A stretch of 64,000 bases of DNA. Source: RYN-230 sp963717125. Lineage in GTDB: Bacteria; Actinomycetota; Actinomycetes; Streptosporangiales; Streptosporangiaceae. Below are positions 43,344-50,713 of this stretch, piece after piece. The translations under genes were made by a program, and so were the position numbers. The notes beneath the pieces were generated by a model, which was not told where the DNA came from, ran no database searches, and saw nothing but the letters and a program-made list of their open reading frames with translations. The stretch spans positions 124,001 through 188,000 of the forward strand of contig CAVQVG010000007.1 of assembly GCA_963717125.1 (NCBI GenBank), in the 5' to 3' direction. Positions within the stretch are counted from its first letter, which is position 1; the number at the start of each line of letters is the position of its first letter.

Positions 43344-43387
43344 ACCGATTCCGTCGCGAGATGGTGCAAAGGCGACGGAATCGGTTA
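43344..43387. terminator. 15-bp perfect hairpin after the aldehyde dehydrogenase gene
   Basis: AACCGATTCCGTCGC (43344-43358) pairs exactly with GCGACGGAATCGGTT (43373-43387) around a 14-nt loop. It begins 22 nt after the stop at 43409, so it likely ends that minus-strand transcript before potA. Without a U tract it may instead be an operator. Confidence 0.6.
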
Positions 43388-43408
43388 CAGGCACGTAACA
43401 TAAGGGCG

Positions 43409-44866
43409 CTAGCCGCCCAGGTAGCTCATCACATGCTTGATCCGCGTATAGTCCTCGAATCCGTACCTGGACAGGTCCTTGCCGTAGCCGGAATGCTTGA
43501 AGCCGCCGTGCGGCATCTCCGACGCGAACGGGATGTGCGTGTTGATCCAGACGGCGCCGAAGTCCAGCTGCCGGGCCAGCCGCATGGCGCGGCCGTGATC
43601 CCGGGTCCACACGCTCGCGGCCAGCCCGTACTTCACCCCATTGGCGTAACGCACCGCCTCATCCTCGGTCCCGAACCGCTGCACGGTGATCACCGGTCCG
43701 AAGATCTCTTCCTGGATCATCTCGTCGTCCTGGCGCAGCCCGCTGACCACGGTCGGCGCGAAGCAGTAACCGCGCTCGCCGACCTGGTGCCCGCCGGTGA
43801 CCACGTCGGCGTGCTCCGGCGCCCGGCTCAGGAAGCCGGACACCCGGGCCAGCTGGTTCGGGTTGTTCAGCGGGCCGTAGTCGGCGTCCGGCACGTCCAG
43901 CCCGCCCACCGTGGTGTTGCGGGCCTGCTCGGCCAGCGCGTCGGTCAGGTCGGCCGCGATGCCCGGCCCGGCCAGCACCCGGGTGGCCGCGGTGCAGTCC
44001 TGGCCGGCGTTGAAGTACCCGGCCCCGGCGATGCCCTCGGCCGCCTGGGTCAGGTCGGCGTCGTCGAACACCACCACCGGCGCCTTGCCGCCCAGTTCCA
44101 GGTGCACCCGCTTCAGCCCGGCCGCGGCCGCCTGGGCCACCTGGATGCCGGCCCGGACCGACCCGGTGATCGAGACCATCTGCGGGATGTCGTGGCTGAC
44201 CAGCGCGCGGCCGGTGGCCGCGTCGCCGCAGATCACGTTCAGCACGCCGGGCGGCAGGAACTCGGCCGCGATCCCGGCCAGCAGCAGGGTGGATACCGGG
44301 GTGGTGTCGGACGGCTTGAGCACCACGGTGTTGCCCGCGGCGATGGCCGGCGCGATCTTCCAGATGGCCATCATCAGCGGGTAGTTCCAGGGCGTCACCT
44401 GGGCGCACACGCCGACCGGCTCGCGCCGGATCATCGACGTGTGCTCGGCCACGTACTCCCCGGCCGCGCTGCCCTGCAGGATCCGCGCGGCGCCCGCGAA
44501 GAAGCGCAGCTGATCCACGCACGGCGGGAGTTCCTCGGCCAGGGTGAGCGCGACCGGCTTGCCGGTGTTCCGGCACTCGGCCTCGGTCAGCTCGGCGGCC
44601 CGCGCCTCGACCGCGTCCGCGATCTTGAGCAGCGCCAGGCTGCGCTGCGCCGGGGTGGCGTCCCGCCAATCCTCCCGGGCCGCCTCGGCGCAGCGCAGCG
44701 CTCTGTCCACGTCGGCCGGCCCGGACACCGGGGCCAGCGCGTAGGCCTGCCCGGTGCTGGGGTCGAGCACCTCGCAGGTCCGGTCCGCGGTGGCCGCGAC
44801 GAATTCGCCGTTCACGAAGTTCTTCAGCTCGCGCAGGCTGGTGCCGGGCTGGGTGGTTGCCGTCAT
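43409..44866 (-). CDS. Gamma-aminobutyraldehyde dehydrogenase-like aldehyde dehydrogenase
   Basis: 485 aa NAD-dependent ALDH. TPWNYPLMMAIWKIAPA and NTVVLKPSDTTPVSTL form the cofactor region, LELGGKAPVVVFDDADL carries the general-base Glu, and YFNAGQDCTAATRVL has the catalytic Cys. GQDC and the overall wording match PatD/betaine-aldehyde-type enzymes that oxidise 4-aminobutanal to GABA. Divergence from the AsnC-aminotransferase pair and proximity to pot genes support a putrescine route. The start is uncertain: GGAGG lies only 1 nt before ATG 44866, while an in-frame ATG further upstream adds a short AT-rich leader. Confidence 0.9.
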   Translation of the reverse strand: MTATTQPGTSLRELKNFVNGEFVAATADRTCEVLDPSTGQAYALAPVSGPADVDRALRCAEAAREDWRDATPAQRSLALLKIADAVEARAAELTEAECRNTGKPVALTLAEELPPCVDQLRFFAGAARILQGSAAGEYVAEHTSMIRREPVGVCAQVTPWNYPLMMAIWKIAPAIAAGNTVVLKPSDTTPVSTLLLAGIAAEFLPPGVLNVICGDAATGRALVSHDIPQMVSITGSVRAGIQVAQAAAAGLKRVHLELGGKAPVVVFDDADLTQAAEGIAGAGYFNAGQDCTAATRVLAGPGIAADLTDALAEQARNTTVGGLDVPDADYGPLNNPNQLARVSGFLSRAPEHADVVTGGHQVGERGYCFAPTVVSGLRQDDEMIQEEIFGPVITVQRFGTEDEAVRYANGVKYGLAASVWTRDHGRAMRLARQLDFGAVWINTHIPFASEMPHGGFKHSGYGKDLSRYGFEDYTRIKHVMSYLGG

Positions 44867-44909
44867 GCCTCCGACACTCGCAGAGAAATGAAACATGAAC
44901 AAGTGAATC

Positions 44910-44935
44910 CGTTGCATATACCATGCATAGCAACG
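44910..44935. promoter_or_regulatory. Imperfect dyad between divergent dehydrogenase and AsnC genes
   Basis: CGTTGC (44910-44915) and GCAACG (44930-44935) are inverted copies 14 bp apart, with an inner TGCAT/ATGCA pair at 44913-44917 and 44923-44927. The site lies in the 124-bp divergent gap and is AT-rich at its centre, as expected for an Lrp/AsnC-type operator. Confidence 0.5.
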
Positions 44936-44990
44936 AAATCAGTTGACAAGTGGAAGCTGCATGACACCATGGCTTGCAGAGGAGGACCGC

Positions 44991-45536
44991 ATGGCTCACA
45001 CCCCCGGGGCGCCGGCGATCCAGGGCGGGCTGAGCGGGGAGCAACCCGCCCCGGCCCGTAACGGCCGGGCGCCCGGGCGAGGGGCCCAGGGTGCCGCCCT
45101 TGACCACTTGTCCAAGCAGATCATCGAGCAGCTGCAGGAGGATGGCCGCCGCTCGTACGCGGCCATCGGCAAGGCGGTGGGCCTGTCCGAGGCGGCCGTC
45201 CGGCAGCGGGTGCAGCGCCTGGTCAACACCGGGATCATGCAGATCGTCGCGGTAACCGACCCGCTGATGCTGGGCTTCAGCCGGCAGACCATGATCGGCA
45301 TCAAGTGCGCCGGCGACCTGGAGCAGGTGGCCGACCAGCTGGCCGCGATCGACGAGATCGACTACGTGGTCATCACCTCCGGCTCGTTCGACCTGCTGGT
45401 TGAGGTCGTCTGCGAGGACGACAGCCACCTGCTGGAGATTCTCAGCCGGGTGCGTGGCGTATCGAGCGTGACCAGCACAGAGACGTTCGTATACCTAAAA
45501 CTCCGCAAGCAGACCTACGGCTGGGGGACCAGATGA
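44991..45536 (+). CDS. Lrp/AsnC-family transcriptional regulator
   Basis: 181 aa. After a 35-residue Pro/Gly-rich N-terminal tail, the AsnC helix-turn-helix lies at about 38-85 (LDHLSKQIIEQLQEDGRRS, VGLSEAAVRQRVQRLVNTG). The ligand-binding RAM domain follows, with LVEVVCEDDSHLLEILSRV and a GV-ss-TETFVYLKL end. ATG 44991 is preceded by GAGGAGG at 6 bp. The stop overlaps the aminotransferase start by 4 bp (ATGA). It likely regulates both the coupled transaminase and the divergent aldehyde dehydrogenase. Related actinobacterial regulators respond to amino acids or amines; the ligand here is unknown. Confidence 0.94.
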   Translation: MAHTPGAPAIQGGLSGEQPAPARNGRAPGRGAQGAALDHLSKQIIEQLQEDGRRSYAAIGKAVGLSEAAVRQRVQRLVNTGIMQIVAVTDPLMLGFSRQTMIGIKCAGDLEQVADQLAAIDEIDYVVITSGSFDLLVEVVCEDDSHLLEILSRVRGVSSVTSTETFVYLKLRKQTYGWGTR

Positions 45537-46999
45537 CAACGCCAAGCGACCCGTACCGGAGCCAGACCGGCGCCCCGCGCCGCGGGCCCGACCCGATGGG
45601 CCCGGCGGCAGTCACGGACAGCTCCGCCCGGCCGGCCGATCTGGCTCTGCAGGAGTCCGCGCGGCGCCACCTGTGGCTCCATTTCACCCGGATGTCGGCC
45701 TACTCGGACGGCGACATGCCGGTGATCGTGCGCGGCGAAGGCCAGTACGTGTACGACCAGAAGGGCAAGCGCTACCTGGACGGCCTGTCCGGCTTGTTCG
45801 TCAGCCAGATCGGGCACGGCCGCAAGGAGGTCGCCGAGGCGGGCGCCCGGCAGGCGTCGGAGCTGGCCTATTTCCCGCTCTGGTCCTACGCCCACCCGCG
45901 CGCGGTGGAGCTGGCCGAACGGCTGGCCGGGCTGGCCCCCGGCGACCTCAACCGGGTGTTCTTCACCACCAGCGGCTCGGAGGCGGTGGAGTCGGCCTGG
46001 AAACTGGCCAAGCAGTACTTCAAGACCATCGGTGAGCCAACCCGGTACAAGGTGCTCAGCCGGGAGATCGCTTATCACGGCACCTCGATGGGGGCGCTGG
46101 CCATCACCGGGCTGCCCTCGATCAAGGAGCCGTTCGAGCCGCTCCCCCCGGGCGGGGTCCGGATCCCGAACACCAACTTCTACCGCGCGCCGGGGTTCGT
46201 GGCCGACGACCTGACCGGGTTCGGCCTGTGGGCCGCGGACGAGATCGAGCGGGCCATCCTCCGCGAGGGCCCGGAGTCGGTGGCCGCGGTCTTCCTGGAA
46301 CCGGTGCAGAACTCGGGCGGCTGCTTCCCGCCCCCGCCCGGCTACTTCACCCGGGTCCGCGAGATCTGCGACCGCTACGGCGTGCTGCTGGTGTCCGACG
46401 AGGTCATCTGCGCGTTCGGCCGGCTCGGCCACTACTTCGGCTCGCAGCGCTACGGCTACCAGCCGGACATCATCACGTTCGCCAAGGGGGTGACCTCCGG
46501 CTACGCCCCACTCGGCGGCATGCTGGTCCGCGACCAGTTGATGGAGCCGTTCAACGAGGGCACCGCCACCTTCCTGCACGGCGTGACGTTCGCCGGCCAC
46601 CCGGTGTCCTGCGCGGTCGCGCTGGCCAACCTCGACGTGTTCGAGAAGGAAGACCTGCTGGGCAACGTGCGGGCCAACGAGGCCACGTTCCGGGCCACCG
46701 TGGAGAAGCTGGCTGACCTGCCGATCGTCGGCGACGTCCGGGGCGACGGCTACTTCTACGGCATCGAACTGGTCAAGGACAAATCGACCCGGGAGACGTT
46801 CAGCGACGAGGAGTCCGAGCGACTGCTCCGCGGCTTCCTGTCGCAGGCCCTGTTCGACGCCGGCCTGGTCTGCCGGGCGGACGACCGCGGCGACCCGGTG
46901 ATCCAGCTCGCGCCGCCGCTCACCTGCGGGCCTGAGCACTTCGCCGAGATGGAGCAGATCCTGCGCAGCGTCCTCACCCAGGCCTGGTCCCAGCTCTAA
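45533..46999 (+). CDS. Class III aminotransferase, putrescine/omega-amine:pyruvate type
   Basis: 488 aa. RYLDGLSGLFVSQIGHG at the N-terminal domain, VFFTTSGSEAVESAWKLAK, the cofactor-ring block LLVSDEVICAFGRLG and ITFAKGVTSGYAPLGG with the PLP Lys are complete. The wording resembles SpuC-like putrescine- or taurine/beta-alanine:pyruvate transaminases. Being translated with the AsnC regulator and opposite an aminobutyraldehyde dehydrogenase, it most likely converts putrescine to 4-aminobutanal, with GABA aminotransferase acting later. Substrate is inferred. The 45-residue N-terminal tail before the core is Pro/Arg-rich. Confidence 0.93.
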   Translation: MTTPSDPYRSQTGAPRRGPDPMGPAAVTDSSARPADLALQESARRHLWLHFTRMSAYSDGDMPVIVRGEGQYVYDQKGKRYLDGLSGLFVSQIGHGRKEVAEAGARQASELAYFPLWSYAHPRAVELAERLAGLAPGDLNRVFFTTSGSEAVESAWKLAKQYFKTIGEPTRYKVLSREIAYHGTSMGALAITGLPSIKEPFEPLPPGGVRIPNTNFYRAPGFVADDLTGFGLWAADEIERAILREGPESVAAVFLEPVQNSGGCFPPPPGYFTRVREICDRYGVLLVSDEVICAFGRLGHYFGSQRYGYQPDIITFAKGVTSGYAPLGGMLVRDQLMEPFNEGTATFLHGVTFAGHPVSCAVALANLDVFEKEDLLGNVRANEATFRATVEKLADLPIVGDVRGDGYFYGIELVKDKSTRETFSDEESERLLRGFLSQALFDAGLVCRADDRGDPVIQLAPPLTCGPEHFAEMEQILRSVLTQAWSQL

Positions 47000-47071
47000 T
47001 TTGCCCAACGCCAGTACCCGGTGCTCGGCCCAGGCCGGACCAGTGCCGTCACCGCCCGGCCTCGTGCATCT

Positions 47072-47115
47072 GTGCGGTGCATTGTGCCCCGCCGGTGCGG
47101 CACAATGCACCGCAC
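47072..47115 (+). terminator. 17-bp perfect hairpin after the aminotransferase gene
   Basis: The arms are 47072-47088 and 47099-47115, perfectly complementary over 17 bp, starting GTGCGGTGCATTG, with a 10-nt loop. It begins 72 nt after the aminotransferase stop and is the longest stem seen in the window. No U tract follows, so termination is likely but not proven. Confidence 0.6.
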
Positions 47116-47200
47116 TGACACCCCATGGTGGATAAAAGGGGTGCATCGCCGCGAATTGGGCAACAGTTTTGTGCTGCGGCCAAGCGGGAAAGTAGCCCGT

Positions 47201-47431
47201 ATGCCGACGGACAGGTCAGCGGGCCGCGTTCTGGCATTTGCCTTCGGCGCCGCTGCGCTTTTCGATATCACCGGCGCGGTCATCTACCGGGCCTTGCGGA
47301 GCCAGCTTCCGGATGCCGGGCACGTTTCCCCGGAAGGGCCTTTCCAGCACGCGACGCGGACTATTCGGGAAGCGCACGCTGAGGCGCTCATGCGGGCCGC
47401 TGAGCGCAATCGCGGCGGCTTGTCCCGGTGA
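47201..47431 (+). CDS. Small membrane protein of unknown function
   Basis: 76 aa. One hydrophobic segment (VLAFAFGAAALFDITGAVIY, about residues 9-28) is followed by a hydrophilic C-terminal part ending ERNRGGLSR. I do not recognise the family. The stop overlaps the next start by 4 bp (GTGA at 47428-47431), linking it to the collagen-like gene. The start is chosen at ATG 47201; the open frame extends to 47021 but that part covers the hairpin. Confidence 0.55.
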   Translation: MPTDRSAGRVLAFAFGAAALFDITGAVIYRALRSQLPDAGHVSPEGPFQHATRTIREAHAEALMRAAERNRGGLSR

Positions 47432-48300
47432 CCGACCAGGACGGCCCGGTCCAGCCGGGTCAGCACCCGGAACCGGGGCCGGGCCTGCCCGGTGTGACTG
47501 ACCAGCCGGGCGCCGGGAAGCGGCCCGGTAAGCCCGGCCCGCGCCGCACCGGGAAGCAACCGGACCTGCCCGGCCAGCCGCGAGCCGCCAGCCTGCCGGG
47601 GCTGCCGGGCCAGCCCCAGCCCGGACTGCCCGGACTGCCGGGGCCGCCGGGGCCGCCGGGCCGGCCGGGGTACCGGCTACTCCTGGCCCACCGGATCTGC
47701 CCGGGAAATCGGATCTGCCCGGGAAATCGGACCTGCCGGGGAAAGCGGGTCCGGCCGGGCTGCCCAGCCTGCATGACCCGGCCACTCCATTGGCCACGAC
47801 GGCCCCGGTCTCCCCGGTCCCGCGCCCTGGCGGCAAGCCGCCGGACCGCGGGCCAGCCGGGCCCGCCGGGGAACCGCCCGCCCCGGCCGGCCTCGCCGCG
47901 TCCGCGCTGGACCTGGACCGGCTGGCCAGCCTGGTGTCCGACCGGATGGCCGAGCCGGAGATTCCGTCCGCCGAGCAGGCGGTGCTGCTCCGCGAGAAAG
48001 CCCCGGAACTGTACGACCTGTGGCTGCGGATCGCCCAGGACAAGGCCGAGACCGACAACTACGTGCACCGCGCGCCGTACGAGGTGCCGGAACGGCTCGC
48101 GCACAGCGGGCGGCCGCGCGCGCTGGGCGCGATGATCGTGGTACTGGCGTTCTGCGGCTATCTGGCCTCGCTGAGTGCGGCCGGGCTGTACGTCGGCGGG
48201 CTGATCGCCCTCCTCGACCTGCTGATCATGCTGGTGCTGTTCTTCGGCCTGCGGCCGGAGCACCTGACCGAGTCCGGCCGGGGCCGCAAGCGGCGGTTAA
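47428..48300 (+). pseudogene. Collagen-like N-terminus plus DUF2335 membrane domain, apparent frameshift near 47668
   Basis: The frame opening at GTG 47428 encodes a Gly-Pro-rich collagen-like stretch (GLPGLPGPPGPPGRPG). Immediately after, at a CCGGGG run near 47665-47670, this frame turns to nonsense while the neighbouring frame continues the same style (PATPGPPDLPGKSDLPGKS) and leads into a DUF2335-like membrane domain. A single-base indel would join them into a protein of roughly 290 residues. At the 3' end, CGGCGGTTAA near 48297 would give a stop with one base fewer, just before the terminator. Sequence error, decay or slippage at the G run are all possible. Confidence 0.55.
47695..47748. 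repeat. Three tandem 18-bp units in the collagen-like region
   Basis: ATCTGCCCGGGAAATCGG is exact at 47695-47712 and 47713-47730, and is followed by a variant copy at 47731-47748. In the DUF2335 frame it encodes repeated D-L-P-G-K-S hexapeptides. Confidence 0.85.
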
Positions 48301-48695
48301 GCCGCGCTGACATGACGGCACCCCGGGCGCCGGAGCGCCCGGGGTGCCGCCGGGTTACTCAGTTACCTACACCTTGTTACCTACACCTTGGCCTGGTACT
48401 TAGCGCATTTCCCACTGATCTGCGGGTTGGTCAGCACCGGGCTGATGATCGTCCCGCCGTACCGGGCGATGTTCGGGGTGCCGTACTGGGCGTCCCCGCC
48501 GAAACTCTTCGCTGTCTTCCCTGGGATGGTGTTGCCGAAGTTCCACAGGCAACCGCGGCTCAGCGTCCAGTACGGGTAGAACTTGGCCCCGCCTGGCGGC
48601 GCCGTGCAGCCCGCGCCGGTCGTGACGTTGCAATCCGCCTCCGAGCCGGCGATGTCGGTTTCGAACTGTATCTGCGGATAACTCTTGCCGTGTGA
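47790..48695 (+). CDS. DUF2335 domain-containing membrane protein (open frame; true 3' end probably near 48300)
   Basis: The frame holds EQAVLLREKAPELYDLWLRI, then TDNYVHRAPYEVPER, then two hydrophobic segments (LGAMIVVLAFCGYLASLSA and LYVGGLIALLDLLIMLVLFF) and a basic tail GRGRKRR. This is the layout of DUF2335 proteins, of unknown role. TTG 47790 is only the first start codon after a stop; the true N-terminus is probably the collagen-like part in the other frame. The last ~130 codons run through a terminator hairpin and antisense to the next gene, so they are unlikely to be real. Confidence 0.6.
   Translation: MATTAPVSPVPRPGGKPPDRGPAGPAGEPPAPAGLAASALDLDRLASLVSDRMAEPEIPSAEQAVLLREKAPELYDLWLRIAQDKAETDNYVHRAPYEVPERLAHSGRPRALGAMIVVLAFCGYLASLSAAGLYVGGLIALLDLLIMLVLFFGLRPEHLTESGRGRKRRLSRADMTAPRAPERPGCRRVTQLPTPCYLHLGLVLSAFPTDLRVGQHRADDRPAVPGDVRGAVLGVPAETLRCLPWDGVAEVPQATAAQRPVRVELGPAWRRRAARAGRDVAIRLRAGDVGFELYLRITLAV
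48317..48348. terminator. Strong 14-bp hairpin between convergent genes
   Basis: GGCACCCCGGGCGC (48317-48330) and GCGCCCGGGGTGCC (48335-48348) pair exactly around a CGGA tetraloop. It separates the DUF2335 gene from the convergent secreted-protein gene and can serve both directions. Confidence 0.8.
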
Positions 48696-50192
48696 GAACG
48701 GTCCTATATAGGAGAACGGCGTAGGCAGCCTCGGTGATCCGTTCGGCCAGTCCTTGACGTAGGAACTGCCGTCGAAATCGAGGTCACCGTTCTGGAAATA
48801 GTTATCCTGACAGCCGGCTATCGGCCAGTCCCACTTGACCACCGTGCTGTTCTGCAGGACTGGGCGCGGCCCGGCTTTCACGCAGGTCATGTCGGAGTAC
48901 TCACACAGATCGCCCGAGGAGAGCTTGTTGCTCGGACACGCCCCACCGCCCTCGGTGGTCGCGTTCTGGCAGACACCCGTGGTCGTACTGCACGGGCCCT
49001 CCCCCACCTTGCCCTTGCCCTCGAAGCCGCCGACGCAGGTCTGCGCGGTCGTCTTGTCGTTAAACGACGAGCCGTCCGGGAACGACGCCGTGTACGGCAG
49101 GCCGTGGGCGATTGACGAGCACGGCTCGAAGTGCCCGATCTCCTGCTCCATCAGCACGCCGCCCTCGAGCGCGGCCCACGGCACCTGGTTCTGCTGCCGG
49201 GCCGTGTTGTACTCGGGGTGGAAGTTGAACGGCGTGCCCGCGCAAGTCTTGTAGTTGGTGTTCATGAACCCGTTCTTGGCGCTGGCCACGATGTACCCGG
49301 TCTGGTGGGTGGTCAGGTCGGAGACGCTGGCCAGCAGCCCGTTCGGGGTGTCCTGGATATGCGTGGCCACCACGTCACCCTGGTTCATCAGCAGCGTCTC
49401 GTGGTTCGGCGTGAACGTGCTCAGGTCGGTGAGCTGCGGGCTGGGCGGCCCGGCCGGCACCCCGTTGCGCTGCAGGAACGCGAAGTTGACCGGCTCCTCA
49501 CAGGCGGTGTTTATGTTCGCGAAGTTGAACTCGGACTCCAGGCTGTCGATGGTCAGCGCGGCGCACCAGTGCGTCGAGTCGCAGCTCGGCGCGTCCACGA
49601 ACGGACCGTAGCCCGGCGGGTAGAACTGCAGTTCCATGAAGGCCGAACCCGCCGCGTTGGGGTCGTTGATGGCCCCGCCGTTGGTGTCACTGTCCGGGGT
49701 GCACGGGTTCTGCGGGTAGGAGCCGGGGTCGCAGATCGGCAGCCCGAACCACGGCGCCGGGCTGAGTTCCGCATAGTCGGCCCGCATCTTCCCGTTCGCG
49801 GAGACCGTCGGCTTGCCGTGCGGGTCGGCGCTCAGCCGGTTCACGTAGGTGAAGTTGTTGCCGCTGCCCGGCGCGCTGGAGATGAACTTGATCGACGGCT
49901 CGTCGTGACCGATATAGACGCCGTTGTCCTTGAAACGGTACGAATGACCGTTCCAGACGCCGCCGTTGGGATCGGTACACAGGCCACCGAGGTCCTGCTT
50001 CACGTTCTTGTACTTGGGGCTGTGGCCGTTGCAGTCCATCATGCTCGTGTGGTTCGGCATGACGCTCTTGCTGGCCGTGGCCGACGTCGTGGCGGAAGCA
50101 GCGCTGGTGAGCACACTGGTGCCCACCGCTGTCCCGACGACCAGCACCAATGATCCTCCAAATGCGCACCATCGCGCCCACCGCTTGCCCAT
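48381..50192 (-). CDS. Cys-rich secreted protein of unknown function
   Basis: 603 aa with a signal peptide (GSLVLVVGTAVGTSVLTSAASA). I do not recognise the family. The mature protein has about twenty Cys, few Lys-rich stretches, and many aromatic-Gly blocks such as WNGHSYRFKDNGVYIGHDEPS, AELSPAPWFGLPICDPGSYP, FMELQFYPPGYGPFVD, EQEIGHFEPC and RGCLWNFGN. The Cys spacing suggests multiple disulfides. FMELQFYPPGYGP and the beta-rich pattern recall a lectin or hydrolase fold, but no catalytic motif is clear. ATG 50192 has AAAGGA 7 bp upstream. A 521-bp gap upstream probably holds its promoter. Confidence 0.8.
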   Translation of the reverse strand: MGKRWARWCAFGGSLVLVVGTAVGTSVLTSAASATTSATASKSVMPNHTSMMDCNGHSPKYKNVKQDLGGLCTDPNGGVWNGHSYRFKDNGVYIGHDEPSIKFISSAPGSGNNFTYVNRLSADPHGKPTVSANGKMRADYAELSPAPWFGLPICDPGSYPQNPCTPDSDTNGGAINDPNAAGSAFMELQFYPPGYGPFVDAPSCDSTHWCAALTIDSLESEFNFANINTACEEPVNFAFLQRNGVPAGPPSPQLTDLSTFTPNHETLLMNQGDVVATHIQDTPNGLLASVSDLTTHQTGYIVASAKNGFMNTNYKTCAGTPFNFHPEYNTARQQNQVPWAALEGGVLMEQEIGHFEPCSSIAHGLPYTASFPDGSSFNDKTTAQTCVGGFEGKGKVGEGPCSTTTGVCQNATTEGGGACPSNKLSSGDLCEYSDMTCVKAGPRPVLQNSTVVKWDWPIAGCQDNYFQNGDLDFDGSSYVKDWPNGSPRLPTPFSYIGPFSHGKSYPQIQFETDIAGSEADCNVTTGAGCTAPPGGAKFYPYWTLSRGCLWNFGNTIPGKTAKSFGGDAQYGTPNIARYGGTIISPVLTNPQISGKCAKYQAKV

Positions 50193-50713
50193 CGTGGTCC
50201 TTTCGCCAGGTCTCGAGAACGCACAACCGACACGCGGGCGACCGCCGCGGCGGCCTGTGCCGGCCCCCGTGGAAACCGCCCCAGAGCCCGCCTCGCGAGC
50301 CCTGCCTGTCGTCCTAATGCTGATTGAGGGTTTGTGTCAACCTTTGTTCAGCTAAAGCCGAGGTTGTCCGGAAAACTTTACCTTCGCTCCGCTTTACGGC
50401 GTAGTTTCGGTCCTTTAGGGCGCAGTTTCGTCGCAACTCCTACGGTGGCCAGGCCGGCGACTGGGCGGGCCGGGTCGCGCCCGCCCGTTGACCAGGGTGC
50501 CCCAAGTGCGGAAAACGGCTGGATACGTCCGAGTCGCCACGGAAACAGTCATTGAAGCGCCGATCAGCAACCGAAAGAGTCGTCGCACGGTATCAGGCGA
50601 GGCGGTCGTGGCCAACTACCCGTCGTCACCAATCGACCGCGCCTAGCTGACCGGGCTGACCCCAGCCCGAACTCGGCCGGTTCGCAGCCGGTCACCCACG
50701 GTCCGCGGATCTG
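50193..50713. other. Intergenic region between secreted protein and ATPase genes
   Basis: 521 bp without a credible gene. The stretch 50320-50440 is relatively AT-rich and probably contains the minus-strand promoter of the 50192 gene. A GC hairpin lies at 50463-50486 (GGGCGGGC paired with GCCCGCCC). No structured RNA was recognised. Confidence 0.5.
50463..50486. terminator. 8-bp GC hairpin, possible terminator
   Basis: GGGCGGGC (50463-50470) and GCCCGCCC (50479-50486) are exact complements with an 8-nt loop. It is 228 nt downstream of the ATPase gene end, so assignment as its terminator is tentative. Confidence 0.35.

Noticed and set aside
47693..47748. Tandem 18-bp repeats considered as a small CRISPR-like array
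   Set aside because: No spacers separate the units, and they encode in-frame hexapeptides of the collagen-like region.
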